NCBI RefSeq assembly: GCF_018866325.1
Contig: NZ_CP076457.1
Location: 2,949,001 to 3,013,000, forward strand
Source of the DNA: Streptomyces sp. YPW6
GTDB taxonomy: Bacteria; Actinomycetota; Actinomycetes; Streptomycetales; Streptomycetaceae
Direction of reading: 5' to 3'
Length of the DNA stretch: 64,000 bases
Shown here: positions 49,399-57,790 of the stretch, piece by piece
Position numbering within the stretch: the first letter of the stretch is position 1
Layout of the letters: every line of letters begins with the position of its first letter
Translations under genes and position numbers: made by a program
The notes under the pieces: model-generated
What the model saw: the letters and a program-made list of their open reading frames with translations, nothing else
Told to the model about the DNA's origin: nothing
Database searches by the model: none

Positions 49399-52353
49399 AT
49401 GGACCGTGACGGCGGGCCACGCGTGCGCGTACCGGAGCAGCGTGCTCCGGAGAAACCGGGTACGGGGGACGCTCTCAGGTTCACCGTGCTGGGCCCCGTA
49501 CGGGCCTGGCGGGGCCCGGAGCTGCTCTCCTCCGGCTCGCCCCAGCAGCGGGCCCTGCTGGCCGCGCTGCTGCTGCGCGAGGGGCGGACGGCCACCGCGG
49601 GCGAGCTGATCGACGCGTTCTGGGGCGAGGACCCGCCCTCGCAGGCACTGGCCACGATCCGGACCTACGCCTCCCGGCTGCGCAAGATCCTCGGCCAGGA
49701 CACGCTGGTCAGCGAGTCCGGCGGGTACGCGATCCGGATCGACCGGAGCGCGCTGGACCTCACCCTGGCCCAGGACCTGGCGGCCGAGGCGGAGAAGGCG
49801 CGGGCGGCCGGGGAGCGGTGCCAGGCGCGCACCCTGATCAACAAGGTGCTGGGCCTGTGGGACGGCGAGGCGCTGGCGTCCGTTCCCGGCCCGTACGCGG
49901 ACAACCAGCGGACCCGGCTGGAGGAGTGGCGGCTCCAGCTCACCGAGACGCGGCTCGACCTGGACCTGGAGGTCGGCTGCCACGCGGAGGCGGTGTCCGA
50001 GCTGACCGCGCTCACCGCGGCGCACCCGCTGCGCGAGCGGATGCGCGAGCTGCTGATGGTGGCGCTGTACCGCAGCGGGCGGCAGGCCGAGGCACTCGCG
50101 GTGTACGCGGACACCCGGCGGCTCCTCGCGGAGGAGCTGGGGGTGGACCCGCGCCCCGAACTGGCCCAGCTCCAGCAGCGCATCCTGCGCGCCGACGAGG
50201 AGCTGGCCCGCCCGGTGGACGAACCGGCCCCGGCGCCCGCGCCGTTGAGGCCGGCGCAGCTCCCCGCCACCGTGCCCGACTTCACCGGCAGGTCCGCGTT
50301 CGTGACGGAGCTCGGGAGCCGGCTGGCCACCGCCGAGGGTTCGGTCATGGCGGTCTCCGCGGTGGCGGGGATCGGCGGCGTCGGCAAGACGACGCTGGCG
50401 GTGCACGTCGCCCACCAGGCCCGCAGGCACTTCCCGGACGGACAGCTGTACGTCGACCTCCAGGGCGCGGGGGCGCGGGCCGCCGAACCGGAGACGGTCC
50501 TCGGCTCGTTCCTGCGCGCGCTGGGCACGGCGGACTCGGCGATCCCGGACACGCTGGACGAGCGGGCCGCGCTGTACCGCTCGGCGCTGGACGGCCGCCG
50601 TGTCCTGATCCTCCTGGACAACGCGCACGACGCGGCCCAGATCCGCCCGTTGCTGCCCGGCACTCCGGGGTGCGCGGCGCTGGTGACGAGCCGGGTGCGG
50701 ATGGTGGACCTGGCCGGGGCGCACCTGGTGGACCTGGACGTGATGTCTCCGGAGGAGGCGCTCCAGCTCTTCACCCGGATCGTGGGCGCGGAGCGGGTGG
50801 GCTCGGAGCGGGAGGCGGCCCTGGACGTGGTGGCCGCGTGCGGCTTCCTGCCGCTGGCCATCCGCATCGCCGCCTCCCGCCTGGCGGCGCGCCGCACCTG
50901 GACGGTGTCGGTGCTCGCCGCGAAGCTCGCGGACGAGCGGCGGCGGCTGGACGAGCTCCAGGCGGGGGACCTCGCGGTGAAGGCCACGTTCGAGCTCGGC
51001 TACGGCCAGCTGGAACCCTCCCAGGCCCGCGCCTTCCGCCTCCTGGGCCTCGCGGACGGCCCGGACATCTCCCTCGCCGCGGCCGCCGCCCTGCTCGACC
51101 TGGACCCGCACACGGCGGAGGACCTCCTGGAGGCCCTGGTGGACACGAGCCTGGTGGAGTCCGCCGCCCCGGGCCGCTACCGCTACCACGACCTGGTCCG
51201 CCTCTACGCGCGTGCGTGCGCGGAGCGGGACGAGCGGGCGGTGGAGCGGGAGTCGGCGGTGTCGCGGCTGCTGGACTTCTATCTGGCCACGGCCGCGGGG
51301 GTGTACGCGCTGGAGCGGCCGGGGGACCGGCTGGTGGACCACCTGGAGCCGACGGACCACGCGGGCCTCGTCTTCGCCGACCGGCACGCGGCCCTGGACT
51401 GGCTGTACACGGAGGCGACGAACCTGCTGGCCTGCGTACGCCAGGTGGCGCGCCCGGCCACCCTGCGCCGTGCGGTGGACCTGCTGTACGCCGCCCTGGA
51501 CCTGGGCGAGTCGGGCGCCAACGCGAAGCAGTACGAAGCGGCGGCCGCGACCGTGCGCGAGGCCGCACGCGAGTGCGGCGACCCCCGGGCGGAGAGCCGG
51601 GCCGTCATGTCGCTCGCCAACGCGCACCAGTTGGCGGGCCGGTTCGACCACGCGGACCAGGGGGCCGAGGAGGCGATGCGGCTGGCCGAAACCGCCCAGG
51701 ACCTGCTGGCGGTCAGCTGGGCCGCCAACGCCCGGGGCATCATCGCGCTCTACCACAGCCGCCACCAGGACGGCGAAGCCTTCCTGAACCAGGCGATCGA
51801 CGCGTTCCGCAGCGACGGCAACCAGCCGGGCGAGGCGAGCGCCCTGTGCAACCTCTCCCGCATCCACCTGGCCACGGGACGCACCGGCAGTGCGATCACG
51901 CTGGCCCGCTCCGGCATCGAGATCTACGACTCCCTGGGACACGCCCTGCGCGGCGCGAACGGCCGCTACGCCCTGGGCATGGCGCTGACCCAGAGCGGCG
52001 AGTTCGCGGCCGCCACCGCGAAGCTGACCGAGGCGCTGGAGATATTCCGTGACAGCCGCCAGCGGCTCTGGGAGGGCATGGCCCTGTTCCGGCTGGCGGA
52101 GGTGGACATCGCGTCCGGGCAGCCCGCGCAGGCCGCCCAGTACGCGGAGCTGGCGCTGACCGTCCTGCGGGGCATCGGCGGCGAGTGGCGGCGGGGAAAC
52201 GTCCTGACCGTGCTGGGCCGTGCGCTGGCGGGCATAGGCCAGACCGGCCGTGCACAGGTCTGCTGGAACGAGGCGCTGGGCATCTACGACGACCTCGCCG
52301 CACCGGAGGCGGACGGTGTCCGCTCCCTGCTGACGAGCATCGCGGCGCACTGA
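49399..52353 (+). CDS. afsR: AfsR, SARP-type global regulator of secondary metabolism
   Basis: A 984-residue protein. Residues about 25-270 are the SARP module: a winged helix (RFTVLGPVRAWRG) plus a bacterial transcriptional activation domain. An NB-ARC ATPase follows with Walker A GIGGVGKTTLA (about 325-335) and RRVLILLDNA. The C-terminal third is TPR-like (AGRFDHADQGAEEAMRLAE, TGRTGSAITLARSGIEIYDSLG). In S. coelicolor it is phosphorylated by AfsK and activates afsS; the start and N-terminus (MDRDGGPRVRVPEQR) resemble the known protein. ATG at 49399. afsS follows directly, and afsK is 6.4 kb downstream. Confidence 0.95.
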   Translation: MDRDGGPRVRVPEQRAPEKPGTGDALRFTVLGPVRAWRGPELLSSGSPQQRALLAALLLREGRTATAGELIDAFWGEDPPSQALATIRTYASRLRKILGQDTLVSESGGYAIRIDRSALDLTLAQDLAAEAEKARAAGERCQARTLINKVLGLWDGEALASVPGPYADNQRTRLEEWRLQLTETRLDLDLEVGCHAEAVSELTALTAAHPLRERMRELLMVALYRSGRQAEALAVYADTRRLLAEELGVDPRPELAQLQQRILRADEELARPVDEPAPAPAPLRPAQLPATVPDFTGRSAFVTELGSRLATAEGSVMAVSAVAGIGGVGKTTLAVHVAHQARRHFPDGQLYVDLQGAGARAAEPETVLGSFLRALGTADSAIPDTLDERAALYRSALDGRRVLILLDNAHDAAQIRPLLPGTPGCAALVTSRVRMVDLAGAHLVDLDVMSPEEALQLFTRIVGAERVGSEREAALDVVAACGFLPLAIRIAASRLAARRTWTVSVLAAKLADERRRLDELQAGDLAVKATFELGYGQLEPSQARAFRLLGLADGPDISLAAAAALLDLDPHTAEDLLEALVDTSLVESAAPGRYRYHDLVRLYARACAERDERAVERESAVSRLLDFYLATAAGVYALERPGDRLVDHLEPTDHAGLVFADRHAALDWLYTEATNLLACVRQVARPATLRRAVDLLYAALDLGESGANAKQYEAAAATVREAARECGDPRAESRAVMSLANAHQLAGRFDHADQGAEEAMRLAETAQDLLAVSWAANARGIIALYHSRHQDGEAFLNQAIDAFRSDGNQPGEASALCNLSRIHLATGRTGSAITLARSGIEIYDSLGHALRGANGRYALGMALTQSGEFAAATAKLTEALEIFRDSRQRLWEGMALFRLAEVDIASGQPAQAAQYAELALTVLRGIGGEWRRGNVLTVLGRALAGIGQTGRAQVCWNEALGIYDDLAAPEADGVRSLLTSIAAH

Positions 52354-52362
52354 AACGGGCTC

Positions 52363-52395
52363 GTTCATCGTTCGTTTATCGCCGCCCGCCATGCT
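52363..52395 (+). promoter_or_regulatory. afsS promoter with AfsR/PhoP-type direct repeats
   Basis: GTTCATC (52363-52369) and GTTTATC (52374-52380) are 11 bases apart, the spacing of SARP heptamer sites and of PHO-box units. CATGCT (52390-52395) is a possible -10, nine bases after the second repeat. In S. coelicolor AfsR and PhoP compete at this promoter. Confidence 0.75.
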
Positions 52396-52557
52396 CGTTC
52401 CTGTCGATCCGTCGCGTCGGGGGGCAGACGGGGGCGACATCGGGTGCGCCACTAAGGTGAGCGGCCCCAAGAGGCCCGCCCAGCCGTCCACGGGGGAACA
52501 GCTGGACGGGCCTCGCCAACCCACTGCGCACCGCACCGAGAGAAGGAGTTGACCGAC

Positions 52558-52713
52558 ATGGCCGACGCCACGAAGAAGGACCCGGTCTTCAAGCCCGCCG
52601 ACCAGCACGCGACCGGCGAGCCGATGACGACGCAGGACCAGCACGCGACGTCGGAGCCGATGACGACGCAGGACCAGCACGCGACGTCGGAGCCGTTCAA
52701 GCCGAAGCCGTAG
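52558..52713 (+). CDS. afsS: AfsS, small repeat protein that stimulates antibiotic production
   Basis: A 51-residue protein, too short for usual gene finders. It has the AfsS hallmark: repeats of a unit with the core DQHAT, one degenerate (FKPADQHATGEP) and two perfect 12-residue copies (MTTQDQHATSEP), ending FKPKP. AAGGAG precedes ATG at 52558. AfsS works downstream of AfsR in S. coelicolor by an unsettled mechanism. The S. coelicolor protein has longer repeats, so the repeat number and unit length differ here. Confidence 0.93.
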   Translation: MADATKKDPVFKPADQHATGEPMTTQDQHATSEPMTTQDQHATSEPFKPKP

Positions 52714-52794
52714 GCCTCCCCGACGGGGACACGGGGGAAGCGATCACGGCGACGCCGAGGGGGAGCCGCCGAGGTCGCGGTACGGGGGAATGTG

Positions 52795-52832
52795 TGAGGG
52801 GCCCGAGACGGGGGAAACGCTCGGGCCCCTCA
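52795..52832 (+). terminator. Terminator after afsS
   Basis: A perfect 13-bp stem, TGAGGGGCCCGAG (52795-52807) with CTCGGGCCCCTCA (52820-52832), and a 12-base loop, 82 bases beyond the afsS stop. Confidence 0.88.
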
Positions 52833-52852
52833 TGCGTGTCCGGGGGCGGGGC

Positions 52853-53047
52853 CTACAGGCCGCGCACCTGAACCCTCTTCGCGCACGGCTTCCCCATGTC
52901 GTCCACGTCGGACGTGAACAGCGCCGTCCGGCCCTGCTGACGGTTCGCGAGCGCCGCGAGCGCCGCGTCGACGGCGTACTTGCGGCCGTGGAGGCCGGCC
53001 TCGCGGAGCTCCTCCGGCAGGGTGACGGTGTACTTCTTAGTTGCCGT
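52853..53047 (-). pseudogene. Toxin-antitoxin remnant: antitoxin start fused to PIN-toxin end
   Basis: The minus strand reads TATKKYTVTLPEELREA, the typical beginning of a small antitoxin (normally MATKKYTVTLPEEL), then switches to GLHGRKYAVDAALAALANRQ and LFTSDVDDMGKPC, the conserved end of a PIN-domain (VapC-like) ribonuclease. The middle of both genes is missing, and the expected ATG is ACG at 53047. A deletion that joined the two genes plus loss of the start explains this. It lies between the afsS terminator and the fadD-like gene. Confidence 0.75.
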
Positions 53048-53124
53048 ACTCTCGGCCGTACCGCCAAACGCGGGCAGGCCCCACTCCTCCTCACCCCACC
53101 CGGGGAAGCCGGACAAGCGGTCCC

Positions 53125-54681
53125 CTACCCCCGCCCCCGCAGCTCCCCCTTCATCACCTTGCCGCTCGCGTTGCGCGGGAGTTCCGGGACGAACTCCACC
53201 GCCCTCGGGACCTTGAAGTTCGCCATCTCGCGGCGGGACCAGGCGATCAGGTCGTCCGCCGTGAGCGTCGCGCCCCGGCGGCGGACCGCGTAGGCCTTGC
53301 CGACCTCGCCGAGGCGCGGGTCCGGGACGCCGACGACCGCGACGTCGGCCACGTCCGGGTGGAGGCCGAGAAGCTGCTCTATCTCGGCCGGATACGCGTT
53401 GAAGCCGCCCACGATGAACATGTCCTTGATCCGGTCCGTGATCCGCAGGTTGCCCGCGGCGTCCAGGACGCCCACGTCGCCGGTGCGGAGCCAGCCGTCC
53501 TCGGTCATCGTGGCGGCCGTCGTGTCCGGGTCCTCGAAGTAGCCGCTCATCACGGTGAAGCCGCGCACCTGGACCTCGCCCGGGACGCCCGGGTCCGCCA
53601 GGACGCGGACCTCGGTGCCGGGGATCGCCCGGCCCGAGGTGGTCGCCACGGTCTCCGGGGCGTCGTCCCGGCGGCACATCGTGACGATGCCGCTCGCCTC
53701 GGAGAGGCCGTACGCCGTGAGGACCGTGGCGATGCCCAGCTCGACGCGCAGGCGCTCCACGAGCTGGAGGGGGACCACCGCCGCACCGGTCACCACCAGG
53801 CGCAGGGCCGACAGGTCGTGCGCCGCGCGGGCCGGGTGGTCCAGCAGGGACTGGTGGAGGGTCGGCGGTCCTGGCAGGACCGAGATGCGTTCCGCCGCGA
53901 TGTTCGCCAGCACCGTGTCCACGTTGAACACCGGCTGCGGCACCATCGTGGCCCCCCGCATCAGGCAGGCGATGATGCCCGCCTTGTAGCCGAAGGTGTG
54001 GAAGAAGGGGTTCACGATCAGATAGCGGTCGCCCTCGCGCAGGCCCGCCAGGTCGCTCCAGATCCCGTACGCGCGCAGGGTCTGGGCGTGGGTGATCACC
54101 GCCCCCTTGGGGGCGCCCGTCGTGCCCGAGGTGTAGATGATGTCGGAGGGGGAGGAAGGGGCGACCGCCGCCGCCCGGTCCCGGACCGCCGAGGACTCCA
54201 CCCCCTCCCCTGCCGCCAGGAACTCCGGCCAGCTCGTGTAGTCCTCCGGGGCCGTGTCCGCGAGGACCACCACCCGCTCCAGGTCCGGCAGCCTCACCTC
54301 CGCCCGGCGCAGCGACGCCACGTACGACGTGCCCAGGAACGTCCCCGTCACGAACAGCAGCCTGGCCCGGCTGCGCCGCAGGATGTGCGCCGCCTCCGCG
54401 CCCTTGAAGCGGGTGTTGAGCGGGACCAGCACCGCGCCCGCGCTCACGGCCCCGAGCGCCGAGACGATCCACTCCGTCGTGTTCGGGGCCCAGACTGCGA
54501 CCCGGTCCCCCGGCTCCACCCCGGCGGCCATGCACGCGGCCGCCGCGCGCTCCACCCGGTCGCCCAGCTCGGCGTAGGAGAGCCGGGTGCGGCCGTCGGC
54601 CACCGCCTCGGCCGGGCCGTACCGCATCGCCGCCGCCCGCACCAGCCCGGGGATGCTGCCCCACTCCTCGTCGCCCCGCAT
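53125..54681 (-). CDS. Acyl-CoA synthetase, FadD3-like
   Basis: An ANL-superfamily ligase of about 518 residues. The AMP-binding P-loop is IIYTSGTTGAPKGAV, followed by NPFFHTFGYKAG, the A5 motif LTAYGLSEASG, the hinge region TGDVGVLDAAGNLRITDRIKD and the C-terminal catalytic Lys in PRNASGKVMK. It probably activates a cyclic or branched carboxylic acid as its CoA thioester. ATG at 54681 (a GTG one codon upstream is possible). Divergent from the thiolase-like gene across a shared operator. Confidence 0.92.
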   Translation of the reverse strand: MRGDEEWGSIPGLVRAAAMRYGPAEAVADGRTRLSYAELGDRVERAAAACMAAGVEPGDRVAVWAPNTTEWIVSALGAVSAGAVLVPLNTRFKGAEAAHILRRSRARLLFVTGTFLGTSYVASLRRAEVRLPDLERVVVLADTAPEDYTSWPEFLAAGEGVESSAVRDRAAAVAPSSPSDIIYTSGTTGAPKGAVITHAQTLRAYGIWSDLAGLREGDRYLIVNPFFHTFGYKAGIIACLMRGATMVPQPVFNVDTVLANIAAERISVLPGPPTLHQSLLDHPARAAHDLSALRLVVTGAAVVPLQLVERLRVELGIATVLTAYGLSEASGIVTMCRRDDAPETVATTSGRAIPGTEVRVLADPGVPGEVQVRGFTVMSGYFEDPDTTAATMTEDGWLRTGDVGVLDAAGNLRITDRIKDMFIVGGFNAYPAEIEQLLGLHPDVADVAVVGVPDPRLGEVGKAYAVRRRGATLTADDLIAWSRREMANFKVPRAVEFVPELPRNASGKVMKGELRGRG

Positions 54682-54710
54682 CACGCGCCCGCCTTCCGCC
54701 GCCGCACCAG

Positions 54711-54725
54711 CTGACTATCCGTCAG
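54711..54725. promoter_or_regulatory. TetR-type operator in the fadD/thiolase divergent promoter
   Basis: CTGAC-TATCC-GTCAG, in the 99-base gap between two divergent genes. The extended form AGCTGACTATCCGTCAGAT matches the site at 49107 in AGCTGAC, one central T, C and GTCAGAT. Confidence 0.7.
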
Positions 54726-54780
54726 ATTAGCGGTAGCCTCTGCCGCTGTCAGCAGCGGCGACGGTGCGGGAGGTCAGCGG

Positions 54781-55929
54781 ATGGCGACGCTCAAGGACGC
54801 GACGGCGATAGCCGGGATAGGGCAGACGGCGTTCGCGAAACGCCTTCCGGAGTCCGAGAGGACGCTCGCCTGCCGGGCGGTCCTCGCCGCCCTCGACGAC
54901 GCGGGCATCGCCCCCTCGGAGGTCGACGCCTTCGCCTCGTACACCATGGAGGAGACCGACGAGGTCGAACTCGCCAAGGCGATCGGGGCCGGGGACGTCA
55001 CCTTCTTCAGCAGGGCGGGGTACGGCGGGGGCGGCTCCTGCGCCACCCTCGGCCATCTCGCCGCCGCCATCGCCACCGGCCAGGCGAGCGTCGGGGTCGC
55101 CTGGCGGTCCCGCAAGCGCGGGTCCGGTCCCCGGCCGTGGAGGAACACCACCGTCCAGCTCCCCACTCCCGCCCAGTGGACCCGGCCCTACGGGCTGCTG
55201 CGGCCCGCCGACGAGATCGGCATGCTCGCCCGGCGCTACCTGCACGAGTACGGGGCCACCCGGGACCACCTCTTCAACGTCGCCCTCGCCTGCCGCAACC
55301 GGGCCAACCAGAACCCGGACGCGGTCATGTACGACCGCCCGCTGACCCGCGAGATGTACATGACCTCCCGCTGGATCAGCGAACCGCTCTGCCTCTTCGA
55401 CAACTGTCTGGAGACGGACGGGGCGTTGGCCTGCGTCATCGTCTCCGCCGAGCGCGCCCGGGACTGCCGGCACAAGCCCGTCTACCTCCACTCCGTCGCG
55501 CAGGGGCTGCCCGCCCAGCACCACGGGATGGTCAACTACTGGAACGACGACCCGCTCACCGGACCCGCCTGGACGGCAGCCCGACAACTCTGGAAGCAGG
55601 CCGACTTCGGCCCGGACGACGTCCATGTGGCCCAGATCTACGACGCGTTCACCCCGCTCGTCCCGCTGTCCCTGGAGGGCTACGGCTTCTGCGCGCGCGG
55701 CGAGGGCGGCGCGTTCACCGAGGGCGGGGCGCTGGAGAGCGGCGGGCGGCTGCCGATCAACACCGGCGGAGGCGGGCTGAGCGAGGCGTACGTCCACGGC
55801 TTCAACCTCATCACCGAGGGCGTCAAGCAACTGCGCGGCACCTCCACCGCCCAGGTGCCGGACGCCGCCACCTGCCTGGTCACCGCCGGTGAGGGTGTGC
55901 CGACATCCGCCGTCCTGCTGAGGAGTTGA
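54781..55929 (+). CDS. Thiolase-fold lipid-transfer-type protein (Ltp/SCP-x family)
   Basis: A 382-residue thiolase-fold protein: IAGIGQTAFAKR, the active-site loop GYGGGGSCATLGHLAAAIATG, DAFTPLVPLSLEGYGF and the Gly-rich GGGGLSEAYVHGFN. In steroid catabolism such Ltp proteins pair with a DUF35 protein to form a retro-aldolase; the next gene is a DUF35 protein, so the same arrangement is likely (inference). Whether it is thiolytic or aldolytic cannot be decided by reading. ATG at 54781 follows GGGAGG. Confidence 0.9.
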   Translation: MATLKDATAIAGIGQTAFAKRLPESERTLACRAVLAALDDAGIAPSEVDAFASYTMEETDEVELAKAIGAGDVTFFSRAGYGGGGSCATLGHLAAAIATGQASVGVAWRSRKRGSGPRPWRNTTVQLPTPAQWTRPYGLLRPADEIGMLARRYLHEYGATRDHLFNVALACRNRANQNPDAVMYDRPLTREMYMTSRWISEPLCLFDNCLETDGALACVIVSAERARDCRHKPVYLHSVAQGLPAQHHGMVNYWNDDPLTGPAWTAARQLWKQADFGPDDVHVAQIYDAFTPLVPLSLEGYGFCARGEGGAFTEGGALESGGRLPINTGGGGLSEAYVHGFNLITEGVKQLRGTSTAQVPDAATCLVTAGEGVPTSAVLLRS

Positions 55930-55938
55930 GGCAGTCCC

Positions 55939-56394
55939 ATGAGCATGAGCGATTCCCCGCTGCTGCCCGTCGTCGACGAGGACGGCGCGCCCTTCTGGGA
56001 GTACGCCGCCCGCGGCGAACTCCGCGTCCAGGCCTGCGCGTCCCCCGCCTGCGGCGAGCTCCGCTTCCCGCCCCGGCCTTGCTGCCCGCACTGCGGGTCG
56101 TTCGCCGGCGAGTGGCGGCTGATGAGCGGGCGCGGACGGCTCTGGTCGTACGTGGTCCCGCACCCGCCGCTCCTCCCCGCCTACGCCGAACAGGCCCCGT
56201 ACAACGCGGTGCTGGTGGAGCTGGCGGAGGCCCCGCGGATCCGGCTCGCCGGGAACGTCGTCGCCTCCCCCGGCGCACCGCTGAACTCCGTCGACCCGGC
56301 ACGGCTGCGGATCGGGGCTCCGGTGCGGGCCGCCTTCTGCCCGGCGGGGCCCGACGGCCGGGTCACCCTCGTCCGCTGGCTCCTGGAGCGATGA
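55939..56394 (+). CDS. DUF35 OB-fold/zinc-ribbon acyl-CoA-binding protein
   Basis: A 151-residue protein. The rubredoxin-like zinc ribbon has four Cys (CASPAC-GELRFPPRPC-CPHC), then an OB-fold (GRGRLWSYVVPHPPLLPAY, YNAVLVELAEAPRIRLAGNVV). These proteins bind acyl-CoA and partner with Ltp-type thiolase-fold enzymes. It starts nine bases after the Ltp gene. Confidence 0.93.
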   Translation: MSMSDSPLLPVVDEDGAPFWEYAARGELRVQACASPACGELRFPPRPCCPHCGSFAGEWRLMSGRGRLWSYVVPHPPLLPAYAEQAPYNAVLVELAEAPRIRLAGNVVASPGAPLNSVDPARLRIGAPVRAAFCPAGPDGRVTLVRWLLER

Positions 56395-56397
56395 GCC

Positions 56398-57174
56398 ATG
56401 GCCCTGCGCATCGAGCGGGAGGCCGCGCCCGGAGTCGTCCTCGTCGCCCTCGACCGACCCGCGAAGCTCAACGCGATCGACCTGGAGACCGCCGGGGAAC
56501 TCACCTCGCTGTGGCAGGAGTTGCGGTACGACGAGAGCGTACGGGCCGCCGTCCTCACCGGAACCGGGACCCGCGCCTTCTGCACGGGGATCGACCGGGG
56601 GGCCGAGGTCCCGCAGCCTCCCTCCCCGTACGCCGTCGACGACCCGCTCCTGCGCGTCGGGCCCAAGGCGAACGACCTGTGGAAGCCGGTGATCGCGGCG
56701 GTGGAGGGGATGGCCTGCGGCGGGGCGTTCTACCTGCTGGGTGAGGCGGAGTTCGTCGTCGCCTCCCGGGAGGCGACGTTCTTCGACCCGCACACGGCGT
56801 ACGGGATGGTCCCCGCGTACGAGGCGGTCGCGATGGCCCAGCGCATGCCGTACGGGGAAGTCGCCCGGATGTCCCTCATGGGCACGGCGGAACGGGTGAG
56901 CGCCGAGCGGGCCCACGCGGTCGGGCTGGTCAGCGAGGTCACGGAGCCGGGCGGCGCGGCGGCGGCGGCGCTGCGCTCGGCGGCCGTGATCGCGGCGTAC
57001 CCGACGGACGCGGTACAGGGCACGGTCCGGGCGGTGTGGTCCGCGAAGGAGGCGGCCAGGACCCAGGCGATGGCCCAGGCCCCGGCGCTGATCGCCCTCG
57101 GCAACCTGCCCCCGGACCGACAGGCGGAACTGTTCGCGGCGCGGTGCGGGGGCGGGCGGCCCCGGGTGCGGTGA
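56398..57174 (+). CDS. Enoyl-CoA hydratase/isomerase
   Basis: A 258-residue crotonase-fold protein. The oxyanion-hole loop is AFCTGIDRGAE, followed by AAVEGMACGGAFYLL and the acidic pair region FDPHTAYGMVPAYEAV. It starts four bases after the DUF35 gene, so Ltp, DUF35 and hydratase form one operon that could hydrate an enoyl-CoA and then cleave the product by aldol reversal. Confidence 0.92.
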   Translation: MALRIEREAAPGVVLVALDRPAKLNAIDLETAGELTSLWQELRYDESVRAAVLTGTGTRAFCTGIDRGAEVPQPPSPYAVDDPLLRVGPKANDLWKPVIAAVEGMACGGAFYLLGEAEFVVASREATFFDPHTAYGMVPAYEAVAMAQRMPYGEVARMSLMGTAERVSAERAHAVGLVSEVTEPGGAAAAALRSAAVIAAYPTDAVQGTVRAVWSAKEAARTQAMAQAPALIALGNLPPDRQAELFAARCGGGRPRVR

Positions 57175-57250
57175 GCAGGGTGCGGTGAGCAGGCGGGCCC
57201 TGCGCAGATGGGCCGCGCGTAGGCGGGCCCTGCGCAGGCGGGCCGTGCGC

Positions 57251-57790
57251 TCAGAGCACCTTGGCGGTCACTTCGCAGCGCTTGACCCGGGACACCTTGC
57301 CGGGGCTCTCCATCCGTACGGTGAGCGTGCGGAACTCGCCGGTGTCGAGGGTCGCGGTGGCATCGGCCGTGTCGACGGTGTTGCCGCGGGCGTCGACGAA
57401 CCGCACGTCGATCTCGTACTCCTGCGTGTACGGATCGTTCGCCCGCACCTCGATCAGCGACGAGGTGACCGCCTTGCGCTTGCCCTCGCGCGGCGCGGCA
57501 CACCGGATGACCCGGACGTCGGCGACGTCGTCGGACGCGGTGGGTGCCGGGGTCTCGGAGGAGCCGGACGAACCGGAGGACGAGGAGTCGTAGTCGTCGT
57601 CGTGGTCGTCGTCGTGCGTGCCGCGGTAGCCGTTGTTGCTCTTCTTCGAGTTGGAGCAGCCGCCGCCCGAACTGCTGCTCTTGCCGCTCCGGCTCTTGCT
57701 CTTGCCGCTGCCGGCGGTGGTCGAGAATCCGGTGAGCGCGAGCACCACCACGACCAGGACCGCCGCGAGCTTCATCTGTCGCCGCATCAT
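57251..57790 (-). CDS. Secreted hypothetical protein with Ser/Asp-rich linker
   Basis: Not recognised. 179 residues: an N-terminal signal helix (LAAVLVVVVLALTGFSTTAG, no lipobox Cys), a Lys/Ser-rich then Asp/Ser-rich disordered stretch (about 30-80), and a folded domain (VADVRVIRCAAPREGKRKAV to the end) with beta-strand pattern and two Cys, in style like FxLYD domains. ATG at 57790 follows GGGGGG. Confidence 0.75.
   Translation of the reverse strand: MMRRQMKLAAVLVVVVLALTGFSTTAGSGKSKSRSGKSSSSGGGCSNSKKSNNGYRGTHDDDHDDDYDSSSSGSSGSSETPAPTASDDVADVRVIRCAAPREGKRKAVTSSLIEVRANDPYTQEYEIDVRFVDARGNTVDTADATATLDTGEFRTLTVRMESPGKVSRVKRCEVTAKVL

Noticed and set aside
52452..52700. Minus-strand ORF of 82 codons with repeated CWSCVVIGSDVA
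   Set aside because: It is the antisense shadow of the afsS repeats; the plus-strand gene has a ribosome-binding site and matches AfsS.
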